Positions 50,834-59,799 of a DNA stretch of 64,000 bases are shown in pieces. A program made the position numbers and the translations under genes. The DNA is from Chitinophaga pinensis (lineage in GTDB: Bacteria > Bacteroidota > Bacteroidia > UKL13-3): assembly GCA_945870425.1 (NCBI GenBank), contig CAMBSD010000005.1, positions 106,893 to 170,892 of the forward strand, read 5' to 3'. How positions within the stretch are numbered: the first letter of the stretch is position 1; each line of letters starts with the position of its first letter. The notes beneath the pieces were generated by a model that saw only the letters and a program-made list of their open reading frames with translations, did not search any database and had not been told where the DNA came from.

Positions 50834-53800
50834 ATGAATAAAAAACTACAAAAACTCATCATGCTTTTAATAGCCTTCACGGTTATTCAAGCAAGGGCGC
50901 AACAAGTAACGGTAACGTCCACCGCAGGTTCAGGATCAGGTTCCACAGGAGGTTATTCCTCATTAGCGGGCGCATTTACTGATATCAATTCAGGTGTTTA
51001 TCAGGGAGCCATTGACATTCGAATCAATGACAATTTCTCTATGACTGCCAGCGCGGTTTTAGAAGCAAGTGGAACTGGCTCGGCATCTTATGCATCCATC
51101 TTGATTAGACCTGCTGATACGTCAACAGTTGTAAAACAAGTTTCAACAACAACAGCAAATATTATTTTAATCGACCTAAATGGTGCTGACAATGTTACTA
51201 TTGATGGTAGAGCTGGAGGTACAGGAACTGTTACGAATCTAGAGTTTTTATATAACGTAAATACCACTTTGATCAGCACAAATACCACAATGCGTTTAAA
51301 CAACGGTGCTACTAACAACGTGTTCAGTTATGTAATGTTCTCAAACAATTCAATACAATCGGCTGCAGGTGCTGCTAATATCAACATCACAAACGCTACT
51401 GCGGGTTTTGGTCCAAACTCAAATAATACAATTCAAAATTGTATTTTATATGGCGCGAGAAACTCAATCATTCAAGATGGAACCAATAATTTAAGTAATG
51501 CAACTACCGACAACTTAATTATAAAAAATAACGTGATTTATAATTTTGCTTTTGCGGGTGTTAATTTGGGTGTAAATATTGGTTCGGTAACCCTTGATTC
51601 AAATACATTTTATCATTCATCAGGTTATGCTTCTAACTACACCACAACGGCAGGAGCTGCAACATTGCAATCTGTTAGAGCTATTTCAATAGGTAACACT
51701 TCTGCTACCACCCGATTAACTGTGAATGTGACCAAAAATAGAATTTATGATTTAAAGGCTACCACAACAGTAAATAATTCAAGTATTTTTGGTATGATTC
51801 TAAATATGACCAACAATACACAAGGTAATGTAATAAATGTATACAATAATAGTATTTCATTACTACAAACAAATGCCGTTGTGAATGCACAATTTACTGG
51901 TGGTTGCAATGGAATTCTTACCCAAGGCGCTAATGCTGGAACATACAATATATACAACAATACCATTAGAATAGGTGGCACAAGTTCAGGTTCAACAGCT
52001 GCAGGCGTTAGAGCTTACTGCTTAATGGTGTTCAACAACTCAGCTAACGTAACAGCTAATGTTAAAAATAATTTGTTCATCAATACAAGGACTGGTAATA
52101 CCACTTTGGGTGCTGCAAATTACTACTTGGCAGCTATTTATTATTATCCCGCAACTGCCTACAATGTAGACAATAATGTATATTATGGCGCACCATATAT
52201 TTTAGGAACACCTACCCCTGCGGGTATTACTATTACAACTGCAATTGCTTGGTCAACAAATGATGCAAATTCATTAACGAAATTACCAACATTTTCAAAC
52301 ACACAACAACCTTATTTATCAGGTGCTTCATTAGCAGATGCAGATTTATCTGCTCCAATAATTACTGCTGTTCCTGCTGATATTGATAACAATACTCGTT
52401 CGGCTACTTGTTACAAAGGTGCTTACGAAGCTACCGCCTCACCATTTATTACCAACGACTTGCAAGCAAGAATTATTTATACTTATGGTAAAATACCTGT
52501 TGGTACCTTGGATAGCATAAGAGTTAGGGTAAAAAGCAATGGTATTTCAACTTTAAGCAACTCGCTTATAACAGTTACTATCAAAGGTGCAAATACAGCT
52601 ACCCTAACATACAATATTCCTTCAATTGGAGCTTTAGCAGATATAACCTATACTTTCCCCGGATATACTCCATTGAATCTAGGTTATGATACCATCACTG
52701 CGGCTGTTCCTACTGGAGACCAAAACACCACAAACGATACCATTACTTGGATAAGAGAAAATACCTTAAATGCTCTTAGCTATACACGTCCATTTGTAGG
52801 AAGAACAGGTAATTTAGGTACCAACCCACAAGGAGAATTGATGGCAAAATTCAGTACCCCGGTAGATAATTTTGTTAACCAAGTAAATGTTGATTTTACC
52901 AGTTTCGGATTTTCAGCACAATCTTTTTCTGTTGTAATTTACGAAGATTCAGGAAGCACATTTGGTCCAAAAATGAACGCATTGTGGGTATCATCTCCAC
53001 AAACCACCGTGAATGGTATTTATAATTTATCAGTACCTTCAGTTGCTATTCGTTCAGGCTCTTTCTATGTAGGTGTTAGACAATTAACATCTAACAATAT
53101 TGGATTTGCTTATCAAAACGAAAATCCTATCAGAACAGGAACTTTCTACTTCAGACAAGGAGCTACATATAACACATTGCCTTGGAATGATTTTGCTGTA
53201 AATGCTAACAATCAATTTAGATTTATGATTGAGCCTCGTTTGAAAATAAACAACGATTTGGGTGTAACAGATCTAGTAAGTCCAGGTTTATGTGCTGGTT
53301 CAAGTGCAACAACTTTTGGTGTGAATGTTCAAAATTTAGGTTTATTAACTCAAGATTTTGCGGTAAACCCACTTTCGATATATGGAACTGCAACAGATCC
53401 AAATGGCACCACCACTTCATTTGGTCCAATTACAATCAATTCTGACACCTTAACTACTGATGGTAATTTTTTGGTTGCACTAACAAACTCATACAACATG
53501 AGTGCTGCTGGTACTTATACTTTCAAAGCATGGACTGTAAGTGGAGCTGATAACAATTCAATTAACGATACTTTGTTTGATGTATCTAGAACTGTTGTTG
53601 TTCCAACAAGTGCACCACATATTCAAGATTTCAATGCTAGCACAGCTATTCCTGCAGGTTGGTCAACTGCTAATTTCAGATTTAATGGAAGTACTGGTAA
53701 TGGTGTATCTGGAAGTAATTCAATGAGAGCTTTGATTTTAAGTACTTCTACTTTCAATTCAAATGCAGTATTAAATTCACCTAGAATTACTGGAGCTACT

Positions 53801-55282
53801 GCAGCCTCTCAATTAAGATTTAAATTTAAAGTTACCAATTTTGCAGATGGTTCTCCTACAGCTATGCAATTAGTTGATAGTATTAAAGTTTTGATATCAT
53901 CAAATTGTGGTACAAGTTATGATTATGCGTATGTAATTACAGGTACCAATCACACTACTAGTTCAGATTTTACTGATGTAAAAATAAACCTAGCTAGCTA
54001 TGTAGGTGGTGGAAATGATTTAATGGTAAAATTACAACTAGATTGGTTTGGAACCTCTAATAACTCATATGTAGATTTTGATGATATTCGCTTTATTGAT
54101 ACAACTAATGATGTGGCTCCTACCAATATTACAGGTATTTGTGCTAACCTTCCATTAGGTGCTACATTAAATATCGGTTCTGATATCTCTAATTTAGGAA
54201 CTTCAACTGCCAATACAGTTGGGTACGGTGTTTCAATTGCAGGTCCAAGAACATTTAACAATTCTGGAACAATAACTTCTATAGTTGGCGGAACACCTAA
54301 TCCTGTTGCTTTTTCAGCTTTCACTCCAACATCAATAGGTACATACACCGTTAAAATATACAATAACTATTCTGGCGATAATGACAATTACAATGATACT
54401 GTTTACACATCATTCAGTGTATTTGCAGGTGTTGATTCATTTAACATCACTAACTTAACGACCAGTTCATTTACTATTAATTGGCAAGCAAATACTGCGG
54501 CAACTAGCTACAATTTGGATGTTGCAACAGATTCTACGTTTAGTAATATTTTAACTGGCTATAATAATTTATCGGTATCAGGTAATTCGCAAAGTGTTAC
54601 CGGATTAAGTTCTGGTGTTATTTATTACTACAGAGTTAGAACCACAAATGCTTGTGGAACATCAAGCAATTCTGGAACAAATAATGCTACTACATTAACT
54701 TTGAGCACACCGTTAACTTTAACAGCTTTTCTGGAAGGTTTGTACCAAGGCAGTAGCACAATGATTGCTTCTCCATTTGCTGCGGATGGTGTTTCACCAA
54801 CCAATGTTGCAGATTCTATAACAATTGAATTACGTGATGCAACTACTCCTTCAACTGTTTTTTCTACTACAGTTGGTACTATAGGTACTAATGGTATTGG
54901 TAATATCTCATTACCTCCAACAGCAAGTGGTGGAACATACTATATCGTTTTAAAACACCGTAACTCTATTGCTACTTGGAGTGCTAACCCTGTAACTTTT
55001 AACAATTCAAGCAATAGTTATAATTTCAGTACAGGCGCAACACAAGCGTATGGTGACAATTTAGTAAATGTAGGCACCGGTGTATATGCTATATACGCTG
55101 GAGACATCAACCAAGATGGATCTGTAGACTTTAATGATTATCCAGGTTTGGATATCGGAAGTTCAGCTGGAATTATTGGCTATGATGCTACCGATTTAAA
55201 TGGTGATGCATCAGTTGACTTTAATGATTATCCGCTTTTAGATGTGAATAGTAGTTTAGGTATAATTTCGGTTACCCCATAA
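50834..55282 (+). CDS. 1482-residue surface protein: beta-helix, adhesin-like modules, FN3, paired EF-hand repeats
   Basis: A signal peptide (KLIMLLIAFTVIQARA) opens the protein. Residues ~40-540 are Asn/Thr-rich with NNTI/NNVI turns typical of right-handed beta-helices. Middle parts resemble CARDB and cleaved-adhesin-like jelly rolls (HIQDFNASTAIPAGW near 932). An FN3 domain lies near 1198-1290 (SFTINWQANTAATSYNLDV). The end has two dockerin-like calcium loops, GDINQDGSVDFNDYPGLD and DLNGDASVDFNDYPLLD, and finishes IISVTP without a classic type A sorting domain. Probably exported and attached at the cell surface. Its own promoter and terminator make it monocistronic. Confidence 0.82.
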   Translation: MNKKLQKLIMLLIAFTVIQARAQQVTVTSTAGSGSGSTGGYSSLAGAFTDINSGVYQGAIDIRINDNFSMTASAVLEASGTGSASYASILIRPADTSTVVKQVSTTTANIILIDLNGADNVTIDGRAGGTGTVTNLEFLYNVNTTLISTNTTMRLNNGATNNVFSYVMFSNNSIQSAAGAANINITNATAGFGPNSNNTIQNCILYGARNSIIQDGTNNLSNATTDNLIIKNNVIYNFAFAGVNLGVNIGSVTLDSNTFYHSSGYASNYTTTAGAATLQSVRAISIGNTSATTRLTVNVTKNRIYDLKATTTVNNSSIFGMILNMTNNTQGNVINVYNNSISLLQTNAVVNAQFTGGCNGILTQGANAGTYNIYNNTIRIGGTSSGSTAAGVRAYCLMVFNNSANVTANVKNNLFINTRTGNTTLGAANYYLAAIYYYPATAYNVDNNVYYGAPYILGTPTPAGITITTAIAWSTNDANSLTKLPTFSNTQQPYLSGASLADADLSAPIITAVPADIDNNTRSATCYKGAYEATASPFITNDLQARIIYTYGKIPVGTLDSIRVRVKSNGISTLSNSLITVTIKGANTATLTYNIPSIGALADITYTFPGYTPLNLGYDTITAAVPTGDQNTTNDTITWIRENTLNALSYTRPFVGRTGNLGTNPQGELMAKFSTPVDNFVNQVNVDFTSFGFSAQSFSVVIYEDSGSTFGPKMNALWVSSPQTTVNGIYNLSVPSVAIRSGSFYVGVRQLTSNNIGFAYQNENPIRTGTFYFRQGATYNTLPWNDFAVNANNQFRFMIEPRLKINNDLGVTDLVSPGLCAGSSATTFGVNVQNLGLLTQDFAVNPLSIYGTATDPNGTTTSFGPITINSDTLTTDGNFLVALTNSYNMSAAGTYTFKAWTVSGADNNSINDTLFDVSRTVVVPTSAPHIQDFNASTAIPAGWSTANFRFNGSTGNGVSGSNSMRALILSTSTFNSNAVLNSPRITGATAASQLRFKFKVTNFADGSPTAMQLVDSIKVLISSNCGTSYDYAYVITGTNHTTSSDFTDVKINLASYVGGGNDLMVKLQLDWFGTSNNSYVDFDDIRFIDTTNDVAPTNITGICANLPLGATLNIGSDISNLGTSTANTVGYGVSIAGPRTFNNSGTITSIVGGTPNPVAFSAFTPTSIGTYTVKIYNNYSGDNDNYNDTVYTSFSVFAGVDSFNITNLTTSSFTINWQANTAATSYNLDVATDSTFSNILTGYNNLSVSGNSQSVTGLSSGVIYYYRVRTTNACGTSSNSGTNNATTLTLSTPLTLTAFLEGLYQGSSTMIASPFAADGVSPTNVADSITIELRDATTPSTVFSTTVGTIGTNGIGNISLPPTASGGTYYIVLKHRNSIATWSANPVTFNNSSNSYNFSTGATQAYGDNLVNVGTGVYAIYAGDINQDGSVDFNDYPGLDIGSSAGIIGYDATDLNGDASVDFNDYPLLDVNSSLGIISVTP

Positions 55283-55305
55283 TCAATCTATCACATTAGA
55301 TTTAT

Positions 55306-55344
55306 AAAAAATCCCGTTTGAAATATTTCAAACGGGATTTTTTT
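55306..55344 (+). terminator. Terminator of the 1482-residue protein gene
   Basis: AAATCCCGTTTGAA and TTCAAACGGGATTT form a perfect 14-bp stem with an ATA loop and a T tract. Confidence 0.93.
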
Positions 55345-55610
55345 ATTACTATTTTTGATTATAAAAATGTGCTCATTAGACGTCTTTCATCATTCAGTAT
55401 AAATAGTTTTATCGTCATGGCTTGGTAACAAGCCATCTTATTTATAAAGAGATTGCATTATCCAGATGCATCGGGATTCGCAAAGACACACAATTAATGA
55501 AGTCTTTTGCACACAGAAAACAACAAATTGTATAATTGAGCAATTATTTCGATCCGTTCAGACTTGTTTGGAATCACCTAAAAATTCAATCATAAATATA
55601 TTCAATCGTA
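55345..55610. other. Non-coding gap with one small palindrome
   Basis: The only structure I see is ATGGCTTG/CAAGCCAT with a GTAA loop at 55417-55436, similar in size to other gene-end palindromes in the window. No open frame, RNA gene or promoter is convincing in the rest. Confidence 0.5.
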
Positions 55611-56096
55611 CTATAAAATAGACTGTAGTTCTATCATTTTCAAGGCAGTTTCAGCGGCTTCAATGCCTTTATTTCCATGTTTTCCTCCTGCTCTATCGAT
55701 TGCCTGTTGCTGATTTTGTGTGGTTAATACACCAAAAACAATGGGTTTATTGTATTGCAACCCAACTTGCATAATACCATCAGCGCAGGCTTGACAAATA
55801 AAATCAAAATGCCTAGTCTCGCCTTGAATAACGCAACCAAGCGTAATAACAGCATCAAAATTTTGTTGTGCCATCCATTTCGCACCCAAGGGAAGTTCAA
55901 ATGAACCTGGCACATACCTAATATGTATATTTTTTTCTTTCACACCTTTTTCTATCAAAAAAGTATAAGCTCCTTGCATGAGAGAATTAGTTATTTCTGT
56001 ATTCCATTCAGAAACCACCATACCTATTTTTGATTTCTTAAAAAGGTTATTGTTTTTAATATTCGTTTCTGATAAATTTTTTAATTGGGTTGCCAT
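55611..56096 (-). CDS. ribH: 6,7-Dimethyl-8-ribityllumazine synthase
   Basis: 161 residues. WNTEITNSLMQGAYTFLIEKG near 30-50, RYVPGSFELPLGAKWMA near 60-76, AVITLGCVIQGETRHFDFI near 81-99 (catalytic His) and PIVFGVLTTQNQQQAIDRAG near 119-138 are the full set of family motifs. It joins the pyrimidinedione and butanone phosphate in riboflavin synthesis. A terminator separates it from the upstream TPR gene, so it is expressed alone. Confidence 0.95.
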   Translation of the reverse strand: MATQLKNLSETNIKNNNLFKKSKIGMVVSEWNTEITNSLMQGAYTFLIEKGVKEKNIHIRYVPGSFELPLGAKWMAQQNFDAVITLGCVIQGETRHFDFICQACADGIMQVGLQYNKPIVFGVLTTQNQQQAIDRAGGKHGNKGIEAAETALKMIELQSIL

Positions 56097-56142
56097 TGTA
56101 GTTAGTTGATTTTATTGTATTCGTAGAAAAATTATTACAAAA

Positions 56143-56170
56143 AAAACCGAGATGACTACATCTCGGTTTT
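56143..56170 (-). terminator. Terminator between the TPR gene and ribH
   Basis: AACCGAGATG and CATCTCGGTT form a 10-bp stem with an ACTA loop. On the minus strand it is followed by a long T run (A run at 56139-56146 on +). Confidence 0.88.
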
Positions 56171-56189
56171 CAATATCGTTGTTAGAATA

Positions 56190-56888
56190 TTATCCGTTTT
56201 CTTTAGCAGCTTTTGCTCTTGATATGTATTTATCTATGTCTTGAGCTTCGGTAGCATCTGAATAATCCGCTTTAATTTTTTCATAAACATCTAAAGCATT
56301 ACCGTATTCTTTTTGCTCTTCGTATACCAATCCTGCTTTTTTCAAAAACAAAGGTGCTGTTAATTTACTTTTGGTCATGTTAGCTGCTTTCGTATAATGT
56401 TTAACACCTTTATCTAAATCACCGCTTTCAACATAGGCGTCACCTAAGGCACCTTCAGCTAAGGGACCTACTAGTACGTTTGAAGTACTAAAATCTTCTA
56501 ATTGAGCAATTGCATTTGCAAAATCACCTTTCCTTAGATACGAAACTCCAGCATAATAATGTGCAAGATTAGCTGTTTTTGTCATACCATATTCATCTAT
56601 AATGGATAAGAAACCTGGTTTTTCTCCTTGGCCATTTAAAGCCAAATCAAAAGAATCCTTTTCAAACCAAATTTGCGCATTGAAAACGGCAGCTTGAGCT
56701 TCTTTCTCTTTCGGTTCTAAATACCAAACTTGAAATGCGAAGTAACCACCTACTAAAGCAGCTACAGCAAGCAAAGCTATATTAATATTTTTCTTATTCT
56801 GTTCGTAAAAAGCCTCAACTTTTCCTGTAGTTTCAATTATGGTTTTGTCTATCTCTAAACCCGAATTTTCTGTTTCTTTATGCTCCAT
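56190..56888 (-). CDS. Membrane-anchored TPR protein (YfgM-like plan)
   Basis: 232 residues. A cytoplasmic N-terminus of ~35 residues is followed by one transmembrane helix near 37-55 (INIALLAVAALVGGYFAF). The rest has TPR helices: LAHYYAGVSYLRKGDFANAI, GDAYVESGDLDKGVKHY and YEEQKEYGNALDVYEKI. Topology and length are like YfgM/BamD-type ancillary TPR proteins that bind periplasmic chaperones or the translocon (inference). It lies 22 bp downstream of pdhA on one strand. Confidence 0.8.
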   Translation of the reverse strand: MEHKETENSGLEIDKTIIETTGKVEAFYEQNKKNINIALLAVAALVGGYFAFQVWYLEPKEKEAQAAVFNAQIWFEKDSFDLALNGQGEKPGFLSIIDEYGMTKTANLAHYYAGVSYLRKGDFANAIAQLEDFSTSNVLVGPLAEGALGDAYVESGDLDKGVKHYTKAANMTKSKLTAPLFLKKAGLVYEEQKEYGNALDVYEKIKADYSDATEAQDIDKYISRAKAAKENG

Positions 56889-56910
56889 TTTGTATTAAGT
56901 TGTTATAGTA

Positions 56911-57900
56911 TTATTCATTTATAAAAGGGTAATTGGGTTCCATGTATACATCAGTGTATAGTTCTGAGGCATCTGGCCAAGGGGAGTTTTCACTAAACTC
57001 AACTGAATCTTGAATAACTGCTCCAATTTTCTCTTCAATGGCATCTAAATCAGCTTGTGTTGCATAGTTATTGTCCAAAATCACCTTTCTTACTTGCTCA
57101 ATTGGGTCTTGTTGCTTGTACTCCTCTACTTCTTCCTTAGTTCGATATTTCGCAGGGTCACTCATACTATGACCTCTGTATCTGTATGTTCTAATTTCCA
57201 AGAATGTTGGGCCATCACCTTTCCTACCTCTATCTACCGCCTCAGCAATAGCCTCATGAACAGATTCACAGTTCATACCGTCTACTTCTTTTGAAGGCAT
57301 ATCATATGCCAAACCTAATTTCCAAATATCCATTACATTGGTGGTTCTTTTCACAGAAGTTCCCATGGCATAGCCATTGTTCTCACAAATGAAAATCACT
57401 GGCAGTTTCCAAATCATTGCCATATTAAAAGCTTCATGAAGCGCACCTTGACGCACTGCACCATCTCCCATATAACATACAGTAACTTGCTTGCCACCAC
57501 GGTACATATCGGCAAAAGCAATACCTGCGCCTAATGGAATTTGTCCTCCTACAATACCATGTCCGCCAAAGAAATTATGTTCTTTGCTAAACATGTGCAT
57601 ACTTCCCCCTTTACCTTTTGAGCACCCTGTAGCTTTACCATATAATTCAGCCATGACCTCACGAGCGGGAATGCCACAGGCAAGTGCATGGGCATGATCG
57701 CGATAAGCCGTAATCAGTTTATCTTCTTTATTAATTACACTCATCGTACCAGCAACCACAGCTTCTTGCCCTATATATAGGTGACAGAAACCTTTGATTT
57801 TTTGTTGGCCGTACAATTGTGCTGATTTTTCTTCAAATCTGCGCATGAGCATCATTTGCTCAAACCAAGTTATGTATTGTTCTTTTGTGAATGTCGCCAT
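56911..57900 (-). CDS. pdhA: Pyruvate dehydrogenase E1 component, alpha subunit
   Basis: 329 residues. RRFEEKSAQLYGQQKIKGF near 20-38, AYRDHAHALACGIPAREVMA near 65-84 and the thiamine diphosphate motif GDGAVRQGALHEAFNMA ... ENNGYAMGT (about 145-180) are clear. The phosphorylation-loop-like YRYRGHSMSDPAKYR follows near 229-243. It decarboxylates pyruvate with the beta subunit, which is not in the window. It is preceded by its own promoter. A branched-chain E1 alpha is less likely because of the GHSMSDP loop. Confidence 0.93.
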   Translation of the reverse strand: MATFTKEQYITWFEQMMLMRRFEEKSAQLYGQQKIKGFCHLYIGQEAVVAGTMSVINKEDKLITAYRDHAHALACGIPAREVMAELYGKATGCSKGKGGSMHMFSKEHNFFGGHGIVGGQIPLGAGIAFADMYRGGKQVTVCYMGDGAVRQGALHEAFNMAMIWKLPVIFICENNGYAMGTSVKRTTNVMDIWKLGLAYDMPSKEVDGMNCESVHEAIAEAVDRGRKGDGPTFLEIRTYRYRGHSMSDPAKYRTKEEVEEYKQQDPIEQVRKVILDNNYATQADLDAIEEKIGAVIQDSVEFSENSPWPDASELYTDVYMEPNYPFINE

Positions 57901-57914
57901 CTTTTTAAGAAGCG

Positions 57915-57943
57915 CAAAAATAAGAAAATTATTTGCTTGTCAA
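57915..57943 (-). promoter_or_regulatory. Promoter of pdhA
   Basis: On the minus strand TTG (57941-57943), an 18-bp spacer, then TATTTTTG (57915-57922) match the Bacteroidota consensus. Predicted leader is very short, about ten bases, before the ATG at 57900. Confidence 0.6.
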
Positions 57944-58030
57944 AGTCAAAACAAAATAATGAAACTACTGAAAATCAATAGAGAAAATAAATTATAAGAT
58001 TAGTCCTTTTGTATTTTTTAATTTGCAGGC

Positions 58031-59131
58031 ATGTATTTGGCCAAACTCAAACTCCTACAATTTAAGAATTACACCCAAGCTAATTTTGATTTTAGCCAAC
58101 AGCTAAATTGTATTTATGGACCAAATGGAGTTGGCAAAACAAATATTTTAGATGCCATTTACTACCTTGCCTTAACAAAAAGTTATTTTAATCTGCAAGA
58201 CCAACAAAACATAAAACACGCTGAGTCATTTTTTGTAATTGAAGGAACTTTTATGCAAGATAAAATTGATGAAACAGTCAGAATAAATATGCAGAATGGC
58301 AAGAAAAAATCTATACAAATAAACAATAACGAGTATTCAAAATTAAGTGAGCATATTGGGCATATTCCATTAACGATTATTACACCAAACGATATTTATT
58401 TGATTAATGAAGGCAGCGAAGAACGAAGGAAATTTATAGATGGTTTTATTTCGCAATTGGATAAAAATTATCTTAATCATTTATTGGTATATAACCGAAC
58501 ATTAGACCAAAGGAATAAGCTATTAAAGAACTTTTTCGAATTCAGATATTTTGATGAAAATTTACTTGATACCTATACCCAAATGTTGAGCAGCAGTGGG
58601 ACCTATATTTTAGAGAAAAGAGCGAAATTTTTAAAATCATTTATCCCTATTTTTAAAAAACATTATAAAGCCATTTCAAACTTAAATGAGGAAGTAGAAA
58701 TTATTTATGAAACTAATTTAAATGTAGATGTAAGCTATCTTGAAAATCTAAAAATAAATGAACAAGATGATATACGCTCATTACGCACCAATATTGGTAT
58801 TCACAAAGATGATTTGGTGTTTCAGATTGATAATTATCCTATTAAAAAATTTGGTTCACAAGGACAACAAAAATCCTTTATAATTGCCTTAAAGCTCGCC
58901 CAATATGATTATTTAAAACAATTAAGTTCAAAAACACCTTTGTTACTTTTGGATGATATTTTTGAGAAGCTAGATGAACAAAGATTGAACACGCTTATGA
59001 CCATGATATCTGAGAAAAACTTTGGACAAATTTTCATTACAGATACCCACGAAAGCAGGTTGAAAAATGTTTTTGACAATATGAATCAAGTCGATGTAGC
59101 TTATTTCAATATTGAGAAGAATATTTATTAA
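58031..59131 (+). CDS. recF: DNA replication/repair protein RecF
   Basis: 366 residues. It begins MYLAKLKLLQFKNYTQANF, with Walker A GPNGVGKTNILDAIYYLALT near 30-49, the family GSEERRKFIDGFISQLD near 129-145, ABC signature FGSQGQQKSFIIALKLAQ near 276-293 and Walker B PLLLLDDIFEKLDE near 304-317. It loads RecA at single-strand gaps. The start follows TAATTTG-type promoter sequence closely. It is followed 37 bp later by the DUF721 gene, a pairing common in bacteria. Confidence 0.95.
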   Translation: MYLAKLKLLQFKNYTQANFDFSQQLNCIYGPNGVGKTNILDAIYYLALTKSYFNLQDQQNIKHAESFFVIEGTFMQDKIDETVRINMQNGKKKSIQINNNEYSKLSEHIGHIPLTIITPNDIYLINEGSEERRKFIDGFISQLDKNYLNHLLVYNRTLDQRNKLLKNFFEFRYFDENLLDTYTQMLSSSGTYILEKRAKFLKSFIPIFKKHYKAISNLNEEVEIIYETNLNVDVSYLENLKINEQDDIRSLRTNIGIHKDDLVFQIDNYPIKKFGSQGQQKSFIIALKLAQYDYLKQLSSKTPLLLLDDIFEKLDEQRLNTLMTMISEKNFGQIFITDTHESRLKNVFDNMNQVDVAYFNIEKNIY

Positions 59132-59168
59132 TTTATTTTGGGTTTAATATTACTATTGTAACCATATT

Positions 59169-59459
59169 ATGCGTTACACAGAGGGAAATTCGTTAAAGGA
59201 TGTTATAGGTGACTTTTTAGATGCAAAGCACATCAAAGGAAAGTTGGCGGAAGCCAATATTATAGCTAAATGGAATGAGCTAGTAGGTGAAATGATTGCG
59301 AAAAATACCAGTAAAATTTATATCCATAACAACAATTTATTTCTATACATAGACTCGGCAGCCTTGAGACAAGAATTGCATTACTCTAAAGCAAAAATCA
59401 TTTCAATTGTTAATACAGAAGCAGGATTTGAATTGATAAAAGATGTGATGGTAAAATAA
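59169..59459 (+). CDS. DUF721 (DciA-like) protein
   Basis: 96 residues. LKDVIGDFLDAKHIKGKLAE then IIAKWNELVGEMIAKNTSKI near 27-46 and LFLYIDSAALRQELHYSKAK near 53-72 are the DUF721 pattern. In several phyla DUF721 proteins (DciA) help load the replicative helicase; the short form here is probably equivalent. It lies downstream of recF on the same strand, as is usual. Confidence 0.87.
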   Translation: MRYTEGNSLKDVIGDFLDAKHIKGKLAEANIIAKWNELVGEMIAKNTSKIYIHNNNLFLYIDSAALRQELHYSKAKIISIVNTEAGFELIKDVMVK

Positions 59460-59799
59460 TTTCCTTCACCCATACTTTTCGTGTTTCACATTGAAATTAT
59501 CTCAAATGTAATCTACATAATTTATAAATATTCTTTAATACCGGAATAATTAAAATCCCCAATTAAATACCACCCAAATCAATGCTTTGTCTTGAAATTT
59601 AATGGATGTAAATACAAAATAATTTTGTAAAAAAAATACATGTAAATTATCAGATTTATAGCGCTTTAGATTTAATTCAATGGTTTATATAACCAATTTC
59701 ATTTTTTCAAATTCACCAATCCGTTTAATTCTCTGTAAATTAGCAAATCAATACTAACGTGTAATTCAACATTTTATCTGAAAAAATTATATAAACCTT
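59460..59799. other. AT-rich non-coding gap before the giant repeat gene
   Basis: No open frame, RNA gene, clear promoter or terminator stands out. The stretch is strongly AT-rich, as are the leader regions of the other surface-protein genes here. Confidence 0.45.

Noticed and set aside
55345..55610. Structured RNA or riboswitch upstream of ribH
   Set aside because: The gap lies downstream of ribH, which is on the minus strand, and shows no FMN-riboswitch conserved segments.
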